Assembly (NCBI RefSeq): GCF_011753055.1
Contig: NZ_VWWJ01000001.1
Span: forward strand, 620,001-684,000
DNA from: Burkholderia sp. Ax-1719
Lineage (GTDB): Bacteria; Pseudomonadota; Gammaproteobacteria; Burkholderiales; Burkholderiaceae
Direction: 5' to 3'
Length of the DNA: 64,000 nucleotides
The first letter of the stretch is position 1. Every line of letters starts with the position of its first letter. Position numbers and translations under genes: made by a program. Under the pieces are notes generated by a model, which saw nothing but the letters and a program-made list of their open reading frames with translations, did not search any database and was not told the origin of the DNA. This document shows positions 36,073 through 44,807 of this stretch, piece after piece.

Positions 36073-37092
36073 TTACTTGCGATCCGCGTAAATCTGATCG
36101 AACGTGCCACCATCGGCGAAATGTGCAGCTTGCGCCTTTTGCCAGCTGCCAAACACCTGTTCGACCGTAAAGGTCTTGAGTGGCTTGAATTCGTCGGCGT
36201 GTTTTGCGAGCACGGTCTTGTCGCGCGGCCGCAGATGATGCTTCGCGATAATCTCCTGCGCCGCTGGCGTGTACAGATACGTGAGGTAAGCCTGGGCTTC
36301 CTTGCGCGTGCCGCGCTTGTCCACGACCTTGTCGACGACGGCCACGGGCGGTTCGGCGAGCAGGCTCACCGAAGGATAGACTGCTTCGAAATCCTGAGCA
36401 TTCGCGCCCGTTTCGATCAGACCCACTTCGTTTTCGAAGGTGACGAGCACATCGCCGATGCCGCGCTGCGTGAACGTGGTGGTCGCGCCGCGTCCGCCTG
36501 CATCGAGCACCGGGACGTTCTTGAGCAGCGCGCGCTCGAAATCGAGTGCCTGCGCATCGCTCGCCCCTTGCAGTTTGCGATAGCCCCAGGCGGCCAGATA
36601 GGCATAGCGGCCATTGCCCGAAGTCTTCGGATTGGCGATCACCACCTGCACGCCGCCCTTGGTCAGATCGTCCCAGTCCTTGATGTGCTTCGGGTTGCCC
36701 TTGCGCACCAGAAACACCATCGTGGTGGTGTAGGGCGCGCTGGCGTCCGGCAGGCGCGCGCGCCAGTCGGCGGGCACGAGCTGGCCGCGTTCGGCGAGCA
36801 GGTCGATGTCGTTGGGCTGGTTCATGGTGACGACGTCGGCCTGCAGACCTTGCAGGACCGAGAGCGCCTGGGCGCTCGACGCACCATGTGACTGGCGAAT
36901 CGATACAGTTTCGCCGCTCTTTTGCTTGTAGTCGGCGATAAAGCTCGCGTCGATGTCCTTATAAAGCTCGCGCGTGACGTCGTACGAAACGTTGAGCAGC
37001 GAGACGTCCGCATGTGCGAGCGGCGCGGCAAATGCTGCGCCGGCGACGATGCCCGCGCCGATGAGGCGCACGGCGCGCCCGATTGCTGTCAT
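36073..37092 (-). CDS. Sulfate/thiosulfate-type ABC substrate-binding protein
   Basis: The 339-residue periplasmic protein has a signal peptide (IGAGIVAGAAFAAPLAHA). The mature fold follows sulfate-binding proteins: LLNVSYDVTRELYKDID, QSHGASSAQA, TMNQPNDIDLLAERG, NPKTSGNGRYAYLAAWG and TFENEVGLIE. The S-G-A-S and G-N-G-R loops contribute the sulfate cage. No cysTWA-type permease genes are adjacent, so it is an extra sulfate/thiosulfate receptor for a distant transporter. The start at 37092 is set by the leader. Confidence 0.93.
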   Translation of the reverse strand: MTAIGRAVRLIGAGIVAGAAFAAPLAHADVSLLNVSYDVTRELYKDIDASFIADYKQKSGETVSIRQSHGASSAQALSVLQGLQADVVTMNQPNDIDLLAERGQLVPADWRARLPDASAPYTTTMVFLVRKGNPKHIKDWDDLTKGGVQVVIANPKTSGNGRYAYLAAWGYRKLQGASDAQALDFERALLKNVPVLDAGGRGATTTFTQRGIGDVLVTFENEVGLIETGANAQDFEAVYPSVSLLAEPPVAVVDKVVDKRGTRKEAQAYLTYLYTPAAQEIIAKHHLRPRDKTVLAKHADEFKPLKTFTVEQVFGSWQKAQAAHFADGGTFDQIYADRK

Positions 37093-37276
37093 GGTGGTCC
37101 CCGAGTGGTCTGTTCGATGAAATCGTGAAATGGCGGCTGGGCCGCGCTGGCGTTCCATTTTATCGGGCGCTCGCGCGGCCCTTATATCGATCGCTGCGTT
37201 GCTTTCCCGAATTGACGATATAGCGGCGCAAATCGCCGCGTGGCGGGCCTGCGCGTGTGCTGGTTATATCGATCTG

Positions 37277-37317
37277 CCGATTCGTTATTGGAGGCGTGCG
37301 CGCAGCGTTTTTATACT
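37277..37317 (+). promoter_or_regulatory. Promoter-like element (shared motif, copy B), antisense-directed
   Basis: CCGAT-TCGTT-ATTGG at 37277-37291 is followed, after the same 19 bases seen in copies A and C, by TATACT at 37312-37317. On this strand it points into the 3' end of the PhnD-like gene, which lies on the opposite strand. The next co-directional gene is the desaturase at 38247. Confidence 0.5.
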
Positions 37318-37347
37318 GCGCCGAGGTGCTGTGTCCGGCGCAGTTTT
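37316..37347. terminator. Hairpin with T tract, overlapping the PhnD-like stop codon
   Basis: The stem CTGCGCCG / CGGCGCAG with a 12-base loop is followed on the + strand by TTTT. On the - strand it follows the PhnD-like gene directly, but a weak TATAAAAA follows the stem there. It could act as a bidirectional terminator or as a structure at the 5' end of a transcript from copy B. Confidence 0.5.
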
Positions 37348-38170
37348 AGCGTAGTTCGGGATAGCCGAGCGAGCGGGCCTCGTCGGCGTAGTGCTCGATG
37401 CGCGCGTAATCGGACGCAGCGAGGCGCACGAAACCCCGCAGCCGCAAGGTCTGGGCGCGCTGGGGATCGGCGGCAACGGCGGTATCGAGCGCATCGCGCA
37501 GCAAGGCGGCCTGCTGGTCCGGCAAGCTGCGCGAAGCGACGAAAGGCAGGCCTGGTGCGGGGGCGCTCATGCCGATCGTGCGGATGTCGCGCAGTCGTTC
37601 CGGTAGCGCGTCGCGCACATAGGCCAGCGTTATGCAATCGATGGCGGCCACTTCTGCTTCGCCCGCGCCCAGCGCGCGCAACGCGTTGAGGTGCGAGCCA
37701 ACCCACACAACCGATGAGAAGAACCGCTCGTCACGCGCGAGCGGCGCGACCGCGTGGCGCAGGGCGTTCATGCCGCTATGCGAGTCCGGGCCGTTGCAGG
37801 CCGCGCGCAAACCCCGGCAGGCCGCGAGCGACACCGCACCCGCGTCCCACGCGCGCGCCGAGACAACGATCGTGCTGCGATAGCAAGCGCCTTCGCAACC
37901 GTCGGCGTCGAAAGCGGGCGTAGCGAGCAGATGAACCGAATCCGCGACGCCCAGCATGCGGTAAGGAAAACCGCAGGTCTGCGAGAGCAGCAGATCGGGG
38001 CGACGCCAGAGCGTGAGCAGGTCGTCGGGAAGGGCGGCGGGCAGGTCCACTTCGCGCGGGCCGCCTGCCTGAGAAAAGGCCGCGAGCGTATCGCGCAGGA
38101 GAGCGCGCCACAGCGCGTCGTGCTGCGGCGTGACGTTGTACATCGGCAGGGCGGCGATCCAGCGGCTCAT
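37346..38170 (-). CDS. PhnD-like periplasmic-binding-fold protein without signal peptide
   Basis: The 274-residue protein is of the PhnD-like group (SRWIAALPMYNVTPQHDALW start, LLLSQTCGFPYRML, ACNGPDSHSGMNALRHAV, VAAIDCITLAYV). It lacks any export leader and no transporter genes are linked. Several Cys residues (CEGACYRS, SLAACRGLRAAC) are unusual for a periplasmic receptor and fit a cytoplasmic location. It is divergent from a membrane desaturase, the second place in this window where a leaderless PhnD-like gene sits beside an oxygenase gene. Confidence 0.87.
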   Translation of the reverse strand: MSRWIAALPMYNVTPQHDALWRALLRDTLAAFSQAGGPREVDLPAALPDDLLTLWRRPDLLLSQTCGFPYRMLGVADSVHLLATPAFDADGCEGACYRSTIVVSARAWDAGAVSLAACRGLRAACNGPDSHSGMNALRHAVAPLARDERFFSSVVWVGSHLNALRALGAGEAEVAAIDCITLAYVRDALPERLRDIRTIGMSAPAPGLPFVASRSLPDQQAALLRDALDTAVAADPQRAQTLRLRGFVRLAASDYARIEHYADEARSLGYPELR

Positions 38171-38246
38171 GGCGACAGTTTAGACAATTACGGGCAATGG
38201 CGGGCGATCGTGGACGTTTGTGGAAAGCGCGCTCGCGCAGGGAATC

Positions 38247-39272
38247 ATGGCTGAATATATCGATGCCGAACACGCGCGGGACGTTACCGCGCTGCAAGCG
38301 GGCCTTGCCGCCCGCACCGAGTGGCCCACGTGGCTGTTGATCGCCGCCGTTTATGGCGGCTGGGCATGCACCGTCTGGGCGGTGCATCGCCACGTCCTCT
38401 CGCTGGCTGGCGCGACGCCGCTATTCGTGCTGCTCTGCACATGGCATATGTCGATGCAGCACGAACTGCTGCACGGCCATCCCACACGCCTGGCATGGCT
38501 AAACAAATTTCTGGGCTATCCACCGTTGGCGATCTGGTTTCCCTACACGCTCTATCGCGACACGCACCTCGAACATCATCGCGACGAAGCGCTCACGCTG
38601 CCCGGACTCGATCCCGAAAGCAACTATGTGCCGGCCGGGCGCTGGCAGCGTTGGCCCGCATGGCGTCGCGCATTTTGGCAGGCGCGCAAGCGCTTTGTCG
38701 GCCGCATGCTGGTGGGGCCGCCGATGAGCGCAGCCGCTGTGCTTGGCGCAGCGTGGAAGGCGCTGCGCACCGGCAATCGCCGTTATGCGCCGATGTGGAT
38801 CGCGCATGGTATCAGCGTCGTGGTGCTGCTGTATGGGCTCGACGTCTGGGCTGGCGTGCCCTGGTGGTACTACCTGCTGGCCGTCACCTGGCCCGCGCTG
38901 GCGATTGCCGCGATCCGCTCGCTCTACGAGCATCGCGCCGCGCCCGAACCGAAGGCCCGCATCGTCATCAATGAGGCCGGTTTCCTGATGCGTCTGCTGT
39001 TTCTCAACAATAACTACCACCTCGTTCACCACGATCTTCCCGCGCTGCCCTGGTATTGCCTGCCGCGTGCGTGGCGTCTGCGCCGCGAGGCGTATGCGCA
39101 GAAGAGTGGGCATTTCGTGATTCGTGGCGGCTACGGCGAACTGCTGCGCCGATTTGCGTGGCGAGCAACGGACGCCGTCGTGCACCCGTTCGAGGCGGCG
39201 AACAGGGCGCACGACGTTCCGGACGTACTGGATATTCAGGACGTTCAGCAGGAATCGCGTATCGCGGCCTGA
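38247..39272 (+). CDS. Membrane diiron fatty-acid-desaturase-family protein
   Basis: The 341-residue membrane protein has the three histidine boxes of the desaturase/hydroxylase family: HELLHGH (72-78), HLEHH (107-111) and HLVHHD (near 260). Membrane helices surround them. The ATG at 38247 follows an AGGGA site; a GTG at 38220 would add nine residues. It is divergent from the leaderless PhnD-like gene with 76 bases between the starts. No ferredoxin is adjacent. It differs clearly from the desaturase at 11834 in length and box spacing. Confidence 0.9.
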   Translation: MAEYIDAEHARDVTALQAGLAARTEWPTWLLIAAVYGGWACTVWAVHRHVLSLAGATPLFVLLCTWHMSMQHELLHGHPTRLAWLNKFLGYPPLAIWFPYTLYRDTHLEHHRDEALTLPGLDPESNYVPAGRWQRWPAWRRAFWQARKRFVGRMLVGPPMSAAAVLGAAWKALRTGNRRYAPMWIAHGISVVVLLYGLDVWAGVPWWYYLLAVTWPALAIAAIRSLYEHRAAPEPKARIVINEAGFLMRLLFLNNNYHLVHHDLPALPWYCLPRAWRLRREAYAQKSGHFVIRGGYGELLRRFAWRATDAVVHPFEAANRAHDVPDVLDIQDVQQESRIAA

Positions 39273-39276
39273 GGTG

Positions 39277-40752
39277 TTACACGGCTGATGCCGGTTGCAC
39301 CACCGGCGCGGTGTCGATGCGTTGCTCAGCGCCGTCGTCAGCCAGTTCGGCTTCGATATCGTGCAGCCGATGCGGCGCGAAAATGCGCAACGCGACGAAC
39401 CACGCAAAACCCGCAGCCAGCAGCGCCGCGAACACATACGGCAGCACGGCGTACGCGCCCGGCGCGGCCGGATAGATACTGCCGACGAACGGAATGCCGA
39501 TCAGCACGACGGCAATCACGCTGATCGCAATATGCAGTGGCTTGAGTTCGCCACGACGGCGCAAGAACACGGGCGCAGCGACGGCCACGATCACATAGGT
39601 CAGCAGGAAGCCGAAAGTCGCAATCGTGCTCAGGTAGCCATAAGCGTCGAAGAGTGACGTGCCGCGCAGTTGAAAAACCACCCCTACAACCAGCGAAAGT
39701 AGGGCGATCAGCGTGACGGCCACGTGCGGCGTAGCATTGCCTGCGTGTGCGCGGCCCGTCGCTGAGTGCAGCAAACCCTGGCGTGCGAAGGTGTAGAGCA
39801 GTCGCGCAGCGGCGTTGATCGACGAGAAGAACGCCGCAAAGAAGCTTAGCGCTACGCCGGCATCGATCAGCACGCCTAGCGCGCCCAGATGGATGCCGTG
39901 CGCCACGGCGGAAAGCGGTGCGTTGGCCTGGTCGAGCGGCGTGGCCGCGCCCTGGAACAAGGCGACGAGCCCATACGACGCGGCCAGAAACAGCGCCGCC
40001 GGGCCAAGAATGCTGACGATCACGGCGCGCGGGATCAGTCGGAACGGCTCGCGCGCCTCGACGCCCAGCGCGGTGACGCTTTCGAAACCCGTGAAGCTGA
40101 AGAAGGCCAGCACCATGCCCAGGCGAAGCTGGTCGGGCTTGACGGCGGCCAGCGCCAGTTGCTGCCGGTCGACCCAGCGATGATGCAGGAACAACGCTGC
40201 GCCAATCACGAACAGGATCAGCACGACGGTGCTCAACTCGATCCAGAGCGTGGTGCGCGTGGACAGGCGGATATCGCGCCAGGTAATGAACCACGCGCCA
40301 ATCGTCACGGCGACGGTGATCGCAACCGATGCAACCAGCCCCGTACCTGCCGCGCCCACGCCCACATCCTTGAAGAGCACGACGACTTCGTTGACGGTGC
40401 CCTGCAGGATGCCAGCCGCGCCGATGCCATAGGCAATCAGCAGCGACCAGCCCGCAATCACGCCCCAGATGGGACCGAGGCCGCGTGCCGCGTAAGTGTA
40501 GAGTGCACCGGGCGACGCCGTGCGTTTGGCGAATTGCGTGATGCTCCACGAGGCGAACAGCAGTCCGATGGTGGCGAGCAGATAGGCGAGCCAGGTGCCG
40601 TTGCCCGCCGTGGCGAAGACGGCGGGAATCAGCAGGCCCGCGCCGCCGGCCGCGCCGACAAGACCAATCGATTGTGCAATCAGTTCGGATAGCGAAAGAT
40701 AACCGCGACGCAGTGCGCCGCCGTCTCCCGCCTGGGCGGCGAGTTCGGTCAT
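39277..40752 (-). CDS. APC-family amino-acid/amine permease
   Basis: The 491-residue membrane protein has about 12-14 helices. The APC motif is visible in helix 1 (SELIAQSIGLVGAAGGAG) with later GALYTYAARGLGP and AFFSFTGFESVTALGVEAREP. It should import amino acids or related cationic compounds by proton symport. The ATG at 40752 is inside a longer Arg/Pro-rich frame that was rejected. It is the last gene of a block with the FMN monooxygenase and DszC-like genes, so the substrate may be a sulfur compound such as an S-methyl amino acid; that is an inference. Confidence 0.9.
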   Translation of the reverse strand: MTELAAQAGDGGALRRGYLSLSELIAQSIGLVGAAGGAGLLIPAVFATAGNGTWLAYLLATIGLLFASWSITQFAKRTASPGALYTYAARGLGPIWGVIAGWSLLIAYGIGAAGILQGTVNEVVVLFKDVGVGAAGTGLVASVAITVAVTIGAWFITWRDIRLSTRTTLWIELSTVVLILFVIGAALFLHHRWVDRQQLALAAVKPDQLRLGMVLAFFSFTGFESVTALGVEAREPFRLIPRAVIVSILGPAALFLAASYGLVALFQGAATPLDQANAPLSAVAHGIHLGALGVLIDAGVALSFFAAFFSSINAAARLLYTFARQGLLHSATGRAHAGNATPHVAVTLIALLSLVVGVVFQLRGTSLFDAYGYLSTIATFGFLLTYVIVAVAAPVFLRRRGELKPLHIAISVIAVVLIGIPFVGSIYPAAPGAYAVLPYVFAALLAAGFAWFVALRIFAPHRLHDIEAELADDGAEQRIDTAPVVQPASAV

Positions 40753-40828
40753 GTGTTTTGTCCGGAAGAAAGAGAGAGAAAAGGAAGAAGCAGTCCCGCG
40801 CCGGCGCTGCGGCGCGGGATCAATGACG

Positions 40829-42238
40829 TCAGGCCGTTTCGGCGGCTTCCACGGCTTGCGCGGCTTCACGCTTCACGCGTTCGATGTCGCGGAATTGCGC
40901 GGCGGGGTGGTCGTCGGGCAGCGTTGCGCCGTTGCCGAACAACTTTTCGCGCAAGGTGCCGGGCGTGTATTCCTTCGCATAGACGCCGCGACGCTGCAAC
41001 TCCGGCACGAGATGGTGCACGACGTCCTCGAAGGTTTCGTGCGCAATTGCATAGGCCAGGTTGAAGCCGTCGACATCGGTGTGCTCGACCCACTGTTGCA
41101 GGATATCTGCCACCGTCGCAGCCGAGCCGACGAAAACCGGGCCGAGCCCCCCAACACCGCCCCAGCGGGCCAGTTCCTCGATGGTCCACGCCTTGTCGCC
41201 GCCCGCGAGATGCTCGACGGCGGAAACGATCGCGTTGGTCTCTACGCGGCGCACCGTATCGGTCGGCAGATACTGGCCGAAATCGATGCCGGTCCAGCCG
41301 GACATGAAGACGAGCGAGCCGTCATAGGACACGTGGCGCTGGTATTCCTCGAACTTCGCCTGCGCCTTCTCGTCGGTTTCGTCGACGATCACCGTGACCA
41401 GGTTGTAGATCAGCAGCTTGCGCGGATCGCGGCCCGCGAGCGCGGCCTGGCGGCGCACCTCGGCCACGTAGTCGCGCAGCAGCGTCTGCGTGGGCGCGGC
41501 AACGAACACGCATTCCGCGTGCTGGGCCGCGAAGGTCTTGCCGGGACCGGACGCGCCAGCCTGAAACAGCACCGGCGTGCGTTGTGGCGACGGTTCGCAC
41601 AGGTGATAACCTGGTACTTCGAAGTATTTGCCCTTGTGGCCGATCTCATGCACCTTTTCCGGATGCGTGAACACGCCTTTTTCGCGGTCGCGCACGACCG
41701 CGCCATCTTCCCAGCTGCCTTCGAACAGCTTGTAGAGCACTTCCACGTACTCGGCGGCCACTTCGTAGCGGTTGTTGTGATCGGCGAGACCGCCCTGGCC
41801 AACGTTCTTCGCGCCGCTTTCGAGGTAGGACGTCACCACGTTCCAGGCGAGACGCCCCTTGGTGTGATGATCGGCAGTGGAGAGGCGGCGCGCGAACGTG
41901 TACGGATGCTCGAAGCTCGTCGACGCGGTAATGCCGATGCCCAGGTGTTCGGTCGCCAGCGCAAGCGGCGCGGCAAGCTGGAGCGGATCGTTGACGGGGA
42001 TCTGCGCGGCCTGATGCAGCGCGTGATAATTGCCACCCTTATAGACGTCGTAATAGCCAATTACATCGGCGATAAAAATCGCATCGAAAATGCCGCGCTC
42101 AAGAATTTTCGCGAGATCGGTCCAGTATTCCAGGTCCTTGTATTGCCACGAGCGATCGCGCGGATGTCGCCACAAACCGGGCGACTGATGGCCCACGCAG
42201 TTCATTTCGAAGGCATTGAAACGGATGGTTTTGCTCAT
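40829..42238 (-). CDS. NtaA/DszA-family FMN-dependent monooxygenase
   Basis: The 469-residue protein is a luciferase-fold (LLM) flavin monooxygenase of the NtaA/SnaA/DszA group: IRFNAFEMNCVGHQSPGLWR start, LEHLGIGITAST-type strand, HTKGRLAWNVVTSYLESGAKN and PVLFQAGASGPG. Such enzymes use FMNH2 from a separate reductase to cleave C-N or C-S bonds. The ATG at 42238 follows the DszC-like stop by 5 bases, with GGAGG upstream, so the two are cotranscribed and probably act in series. An in-frame GTG at 42247 is a possible alternative start. Confidence 0.92.
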   Translation of the reverse strand: MSKTIRFNAFEMNCVGHQSPGLWRHPRDRSWQYKDLEYWTDLAKILERGIFDAIFIADVIGYYDVYKGGNYHALHQAAQIPVNDPLQLAAPLALATEHLGIGITASTSFEHPYTFARRLSTADHHTKGRLAWNVVTSYLESGAKNVGQGGLADHNNRYEVAAEYVEVLYKLFEGSWEDGAVVRDREKGVFTHPEKVHEIGHKGKYFEVPGYHLCEPSPQRTPVLFQAGASGPGKTFAAQHAECVFVAAPTQTLLRDYVAEVRRQAALAGRDPRKLLIYNLVTVIVDETDEKAQAKFEEYQRHVSYDGSLVFMSGWTGIDFGQYLPTDTVRRVETNAIVSAVEHLAGGDKAWTIEELARWGGVGGLGPVFVGSAATVADILQQWVEHTDVDGFNLAYAIAHETFEDVVHHLVPELQRRGVYAKEYTPGTLREKLFGNGATLPDDHPAAQFRDIERVKREAAQAVEAAETA

Positions 42239-42243
42239 GGCGC

Positions 42244-43491
42244 TCACTTGCCTCCACGGCCGGGGCCGTTGCCGATCTGCCAGACGAAGGGCGGCTCGGT
42301 GCCGTTGATGTTCCAGTCGCCCACGATGCGCGCCTTGTAGACAAGTGGATTGTGCGACGAGACCGTGCGCGCGTTGCGCCAGTGACGGTCGAGCCCAAGG
42401 CGCTTGCTGATGGCCGATGCGCCAAGCGCATCGAATAGATGCGTCGCCGCGCGCAGCGCGAGTTCCGATGTCACGAGCTGGCTTTGCGACGACGCGATTT
42501 CCGCTTCTACATTGACTGCGTGTTCGACTTCGTCATTGCCGCCGAAGCGCGCGACGTAAGCGCGCTGCGCGGGTTCGGCGGATTGCAGGGCGACCGCTTC
42601 GGCGGCGTAAGCCCACGAAGCGATCTCGCCTACCACCTGCTGGATTTGCGCGTCTTCGCTCACATGCGGCGCGTTGCCGTGGCTATAGACGCGCTTACGA
42701 TTGCGCACCAGCGTGGCGGCATCGCGCTTGACGGCTTGGGCGATGCCCGCAAGCGTGGCGACGTGAAACAGTTGATAGAACGCGGTCTGATATTTAAAGC
42801 GACGCGCAAAGTCGATGATATTGCGCGCGTCGACCACGGCGTCCTTGAACACGGTGGTGCCGCTGCCGGTGGTGGTCTGGCCGAAGCCGTCCCAGTCGTC
42901 CTCGCGCACGACGCCGCTTTGCTGCGTGCTCACGGCTGCGATCACGTCGCTGCCGTCTTCCTCGCGCTGGGCATAGACGTCGATCCATTCGGCGTAAATG
43001 CTGCCAGTACTGTAGTACTTCGAACCATTCAGCAGATAGCGGCCATCACGATGCGCGACCTTGGTCTTCGTCTGGCCGACAGCGACGTCGCCCACTTCGG
43101 ACCATGCGCTGCCCACGATCTGGCCGCTCGCGAAGCGGTCGAACCAGGCGCGCTGATCCGCATCGGGCGGTGCATTGAGCCAGTCTTCCACAAAGGCGAA
43201 ATGTGCGCGCAGCGCTTGCGGCAGATTCGAATCGGCGGCGGCCAGTTCGATCAGCAGGCGAAACAGTTGCGGAATCGATGCGCCCGCGCCGCCATATTGC
43301 ACGGGAATGCGCACCGCGCCGAAGCCCGCGGCCTTGAGCGCGGCGATGGCTTCGTGCGGCAGGATGCGTTCGCGGTCGCGCTGTGCTGCGCCGTTCGCGA
43401 TCTCGGCGAAGATCGGCCGGAATCGCGCCGCGAGGGTTTCGTAATCGGTGCCCGTGGATAGTGCGATGTCGTCGGGTCTGGATGCGGTCAT
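42244..43491 (-). CDS. DszC/SfnB-like flavin-dependent monooxygenase (ACAD fold)
   Basis: The 415-residue protein has the ACAD fold with features of the monooxygenase branch: AVRIPVQYGGAGASIPQ, GSAWSEVGDV, KYYSTGSIYAEWIDVYA, DDWDGFGQTTTGSG and C-terminal RNARTVSSHNPLVYKARIVG lacking a catalytic Glu. It likely oxygenates a sulfur or aromatic substrate with reduced FMN. The start at 43491 has GAGGAAG upstream. It is the first gene of the operon with the DszA-like enzyme, behind promoter copy C. Confidence 0.9.
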   Translation of the reverse strand: MTASRPDDIALSTGTDYETLAARFRPIFAEIANGAAQRDRERILPHEAIAALKAAGFGAVRIPVQYGGAGASIPQLFRLLIELAAADSNLPQALRAHFAFVEDWLNAPPDADQRAWFDRFASGQIVGSAWSEVGDVAVGQTKTKVAHRDGRYLLNGSKYYSTGSIYAEWIDVYAQREEDGSDVIAAVSTQQSGVVREDDWDGFGQTTTGSGTTVFKDAVVDARNIIDFARRFKYQTAFYQLFHVATLAGIAQAVKRDAATLVRNRKRVYSHGNAPHVSEDAQIQQVVGEIASWAYAAEAVALQSAEPAQRAYVARFGGNDEVEHAVNVEAEIASSQSQLVTSELALRAATHLFDALGASAISKRLGLDRHWRNARTVSSHNPLVYKARIVGDWNINGTEPPFVWQIGNGPGRGGK

Positions 43492-43554
43492 GCTGTCTTC
43501 CTCTCTGCTGTCTTCGTCGATGGCCACAATCGGCCTCCGATGGCGTGAGCGACG

Positions 43555-43595
43555 AGTATAGAAAGGCGTGCAGCGGCGTTCCAATAATGGATTCT
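43555..43595 (-). promoter_or_regulatory. Promoter-like element of the DszC/DszA-like operon (shared motif, copy C)
   Basis: On the - strand AGAAT-CCATT-ATTGG overlaps a TTGGAA -35-like hexamer. After the same 18-base spacer as copy A comes TATACT, at 43555-43560 in + coordinates. The implied transcript start is about 57 bases before the DszC-like ATG. The other side of the spacer leads to the ssuACB-type operon. Confidence 0.6.
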
Positions 43596-43793
43596 CGAAA
43601 CCTTATCGGCGCTATTGCTTAGCGCTTATGGCGCGTTAGCGACGAGCGATTTCAATACGGATATCGCTTTCTCTGCTTTCCATGTGAGCGAATCTTGGTT
43701 CTGTTCCAGCGCGGATTTTTCTAAGCTCGGAGATTACGCGGCCATGCCGCTCGCATATCACGCGCTGCGCTACGCATAACAAAAGGAAAACCG

Positions 43794-44795
43794 ATGAAAA
43801 ACCAAACGACCAAACCGGCGCTATGGCGTCGGATCGCCGCGCTCGCGCTGTTGATCGCGCCCGCTGTTTCGGCCTGGGCCGCGGGCGCCGCACCTGCGGA
43901 AATCAAGCTCGACTACGCCTATTATTCGCCGGAAAGCCTCGTCATCAAACGCAATGGCTGGCTCGAACAGGCCTTTGCCGCGGACCATACGCAGGTGCGT
44001 TGGGTGCTGAGTCTGGGCAGCAATCGCGCGCTGGAGTACCTGAATAGCGGTGCAATCGATATTGGCTCGACGGCGGGTCTTGCGGCGGTGCTCGCCAAGG
44101 CGAACGGCAACCCCATCAAGACCGTCTATATCTTCTCGCGCCCCGAATGGACGGCGCTGGTCGTGCGCAAGGATTCGCCGATCAAGACGCTGGCCGATCT
44201 CAAGGGCAAGAAGATTGCCGCGACCAAGGGCACCGATCCCTATCTCTTCGCACTGCGCGCCCTGCACACGGCGGGCCTTTCGCGTGACGATGTGGAGATC
44301 GTCAACCTTCAGCATCCCGATGGCCGCACGGCGCTAGTGAACGGACAAATCGATGCCTGGGCAGGTCTCGATCCGCATATGGCCGCCGCGCAGATCGATA
44401 ACGGTGCACGTCTGCTGTATCGCAATGTCGACTTCAATACCTGGGGATTCCTGAACGTTCGTGAAGACTTCCTGAAACAATATCCCGATGCGGTCACGCG
44501 CGTGCTCAAGGTCTATGAGCGCGCACGCGTGTGGATTGGCGCGCATCCGGACGAAGCCGCGCAGATCGTCTCCGAGGATTCGAAGGTGTCGCTGGCGGTC
44601 GCAAAGCTGCAACTGAGCCGAAACGACTTCAGCAAGCCCGAGCCGGGCGAGACGCAGATCAAGGCGCTCCAGGCTGCTGCGCCCATCCTCACCCAGGAGC
44701 AACTGGTGAAGCCGGGCACCGATCTGAACCGCGTGATCGAGTCGCTGATCGATCCGCAGGCGGCGCAGGCGCTGGCTTCGGCGCAGCGTCAGTAA
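43794..44795 (+). CDS. ssuA: Aliphatic-sulfonate-type ABC substrate-binding protein
   Basis: The 333-residue periplasmic protein has a signal peptide (RRIAALALLIAPAVSAWAA). The fold is the SsuA group: LDYAYYSPESLVIKRNGW, LSLGSNRALEYLNSGAIDIG, TALVVRKDSPIKTLADLKGK and KGTDPYLFALRALHTAG. It has a strong AAAAGGAAAA site. It heads an operon with permease and ATPase genes, and is divergent from the DszC-like/DszA-like operon across about 300 bases, so import and oxidative cleavage of one organosulfur compound is likely. Confidence 0.92.
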   Translation: MKNQTTKPALWRRIAALALLIAPAVSAWAAGAAPAEIKLDYAYYSPESLVIKRNGWLEQAFAADHTQVRWVLSLGSNRALEYLNSGAIDIGSTAGLAAVLAKANGNPIKTVYIFSRPEWTALVVRKDSPIKTLADLKGKKIAATKGTDPYLFALRALHTAGLSRDDVEIVNLQHPDGRTALVNGQIDAWAGLDPHMAAAQIDNGARLLYRNVDFNTWGFLNVREDFLKQYPDAVTRVLKVYERARVWIGAHPDEAAQIVSEDSKVSLAVAKLQLSRNDFSKPEPGETQIKALQAAAPILTQEQLVKPGTDLNRVIESLIDPQAAQALASAQRQ

Positions 44796-44807
44796 GGGAG
44801 CGAGGCG

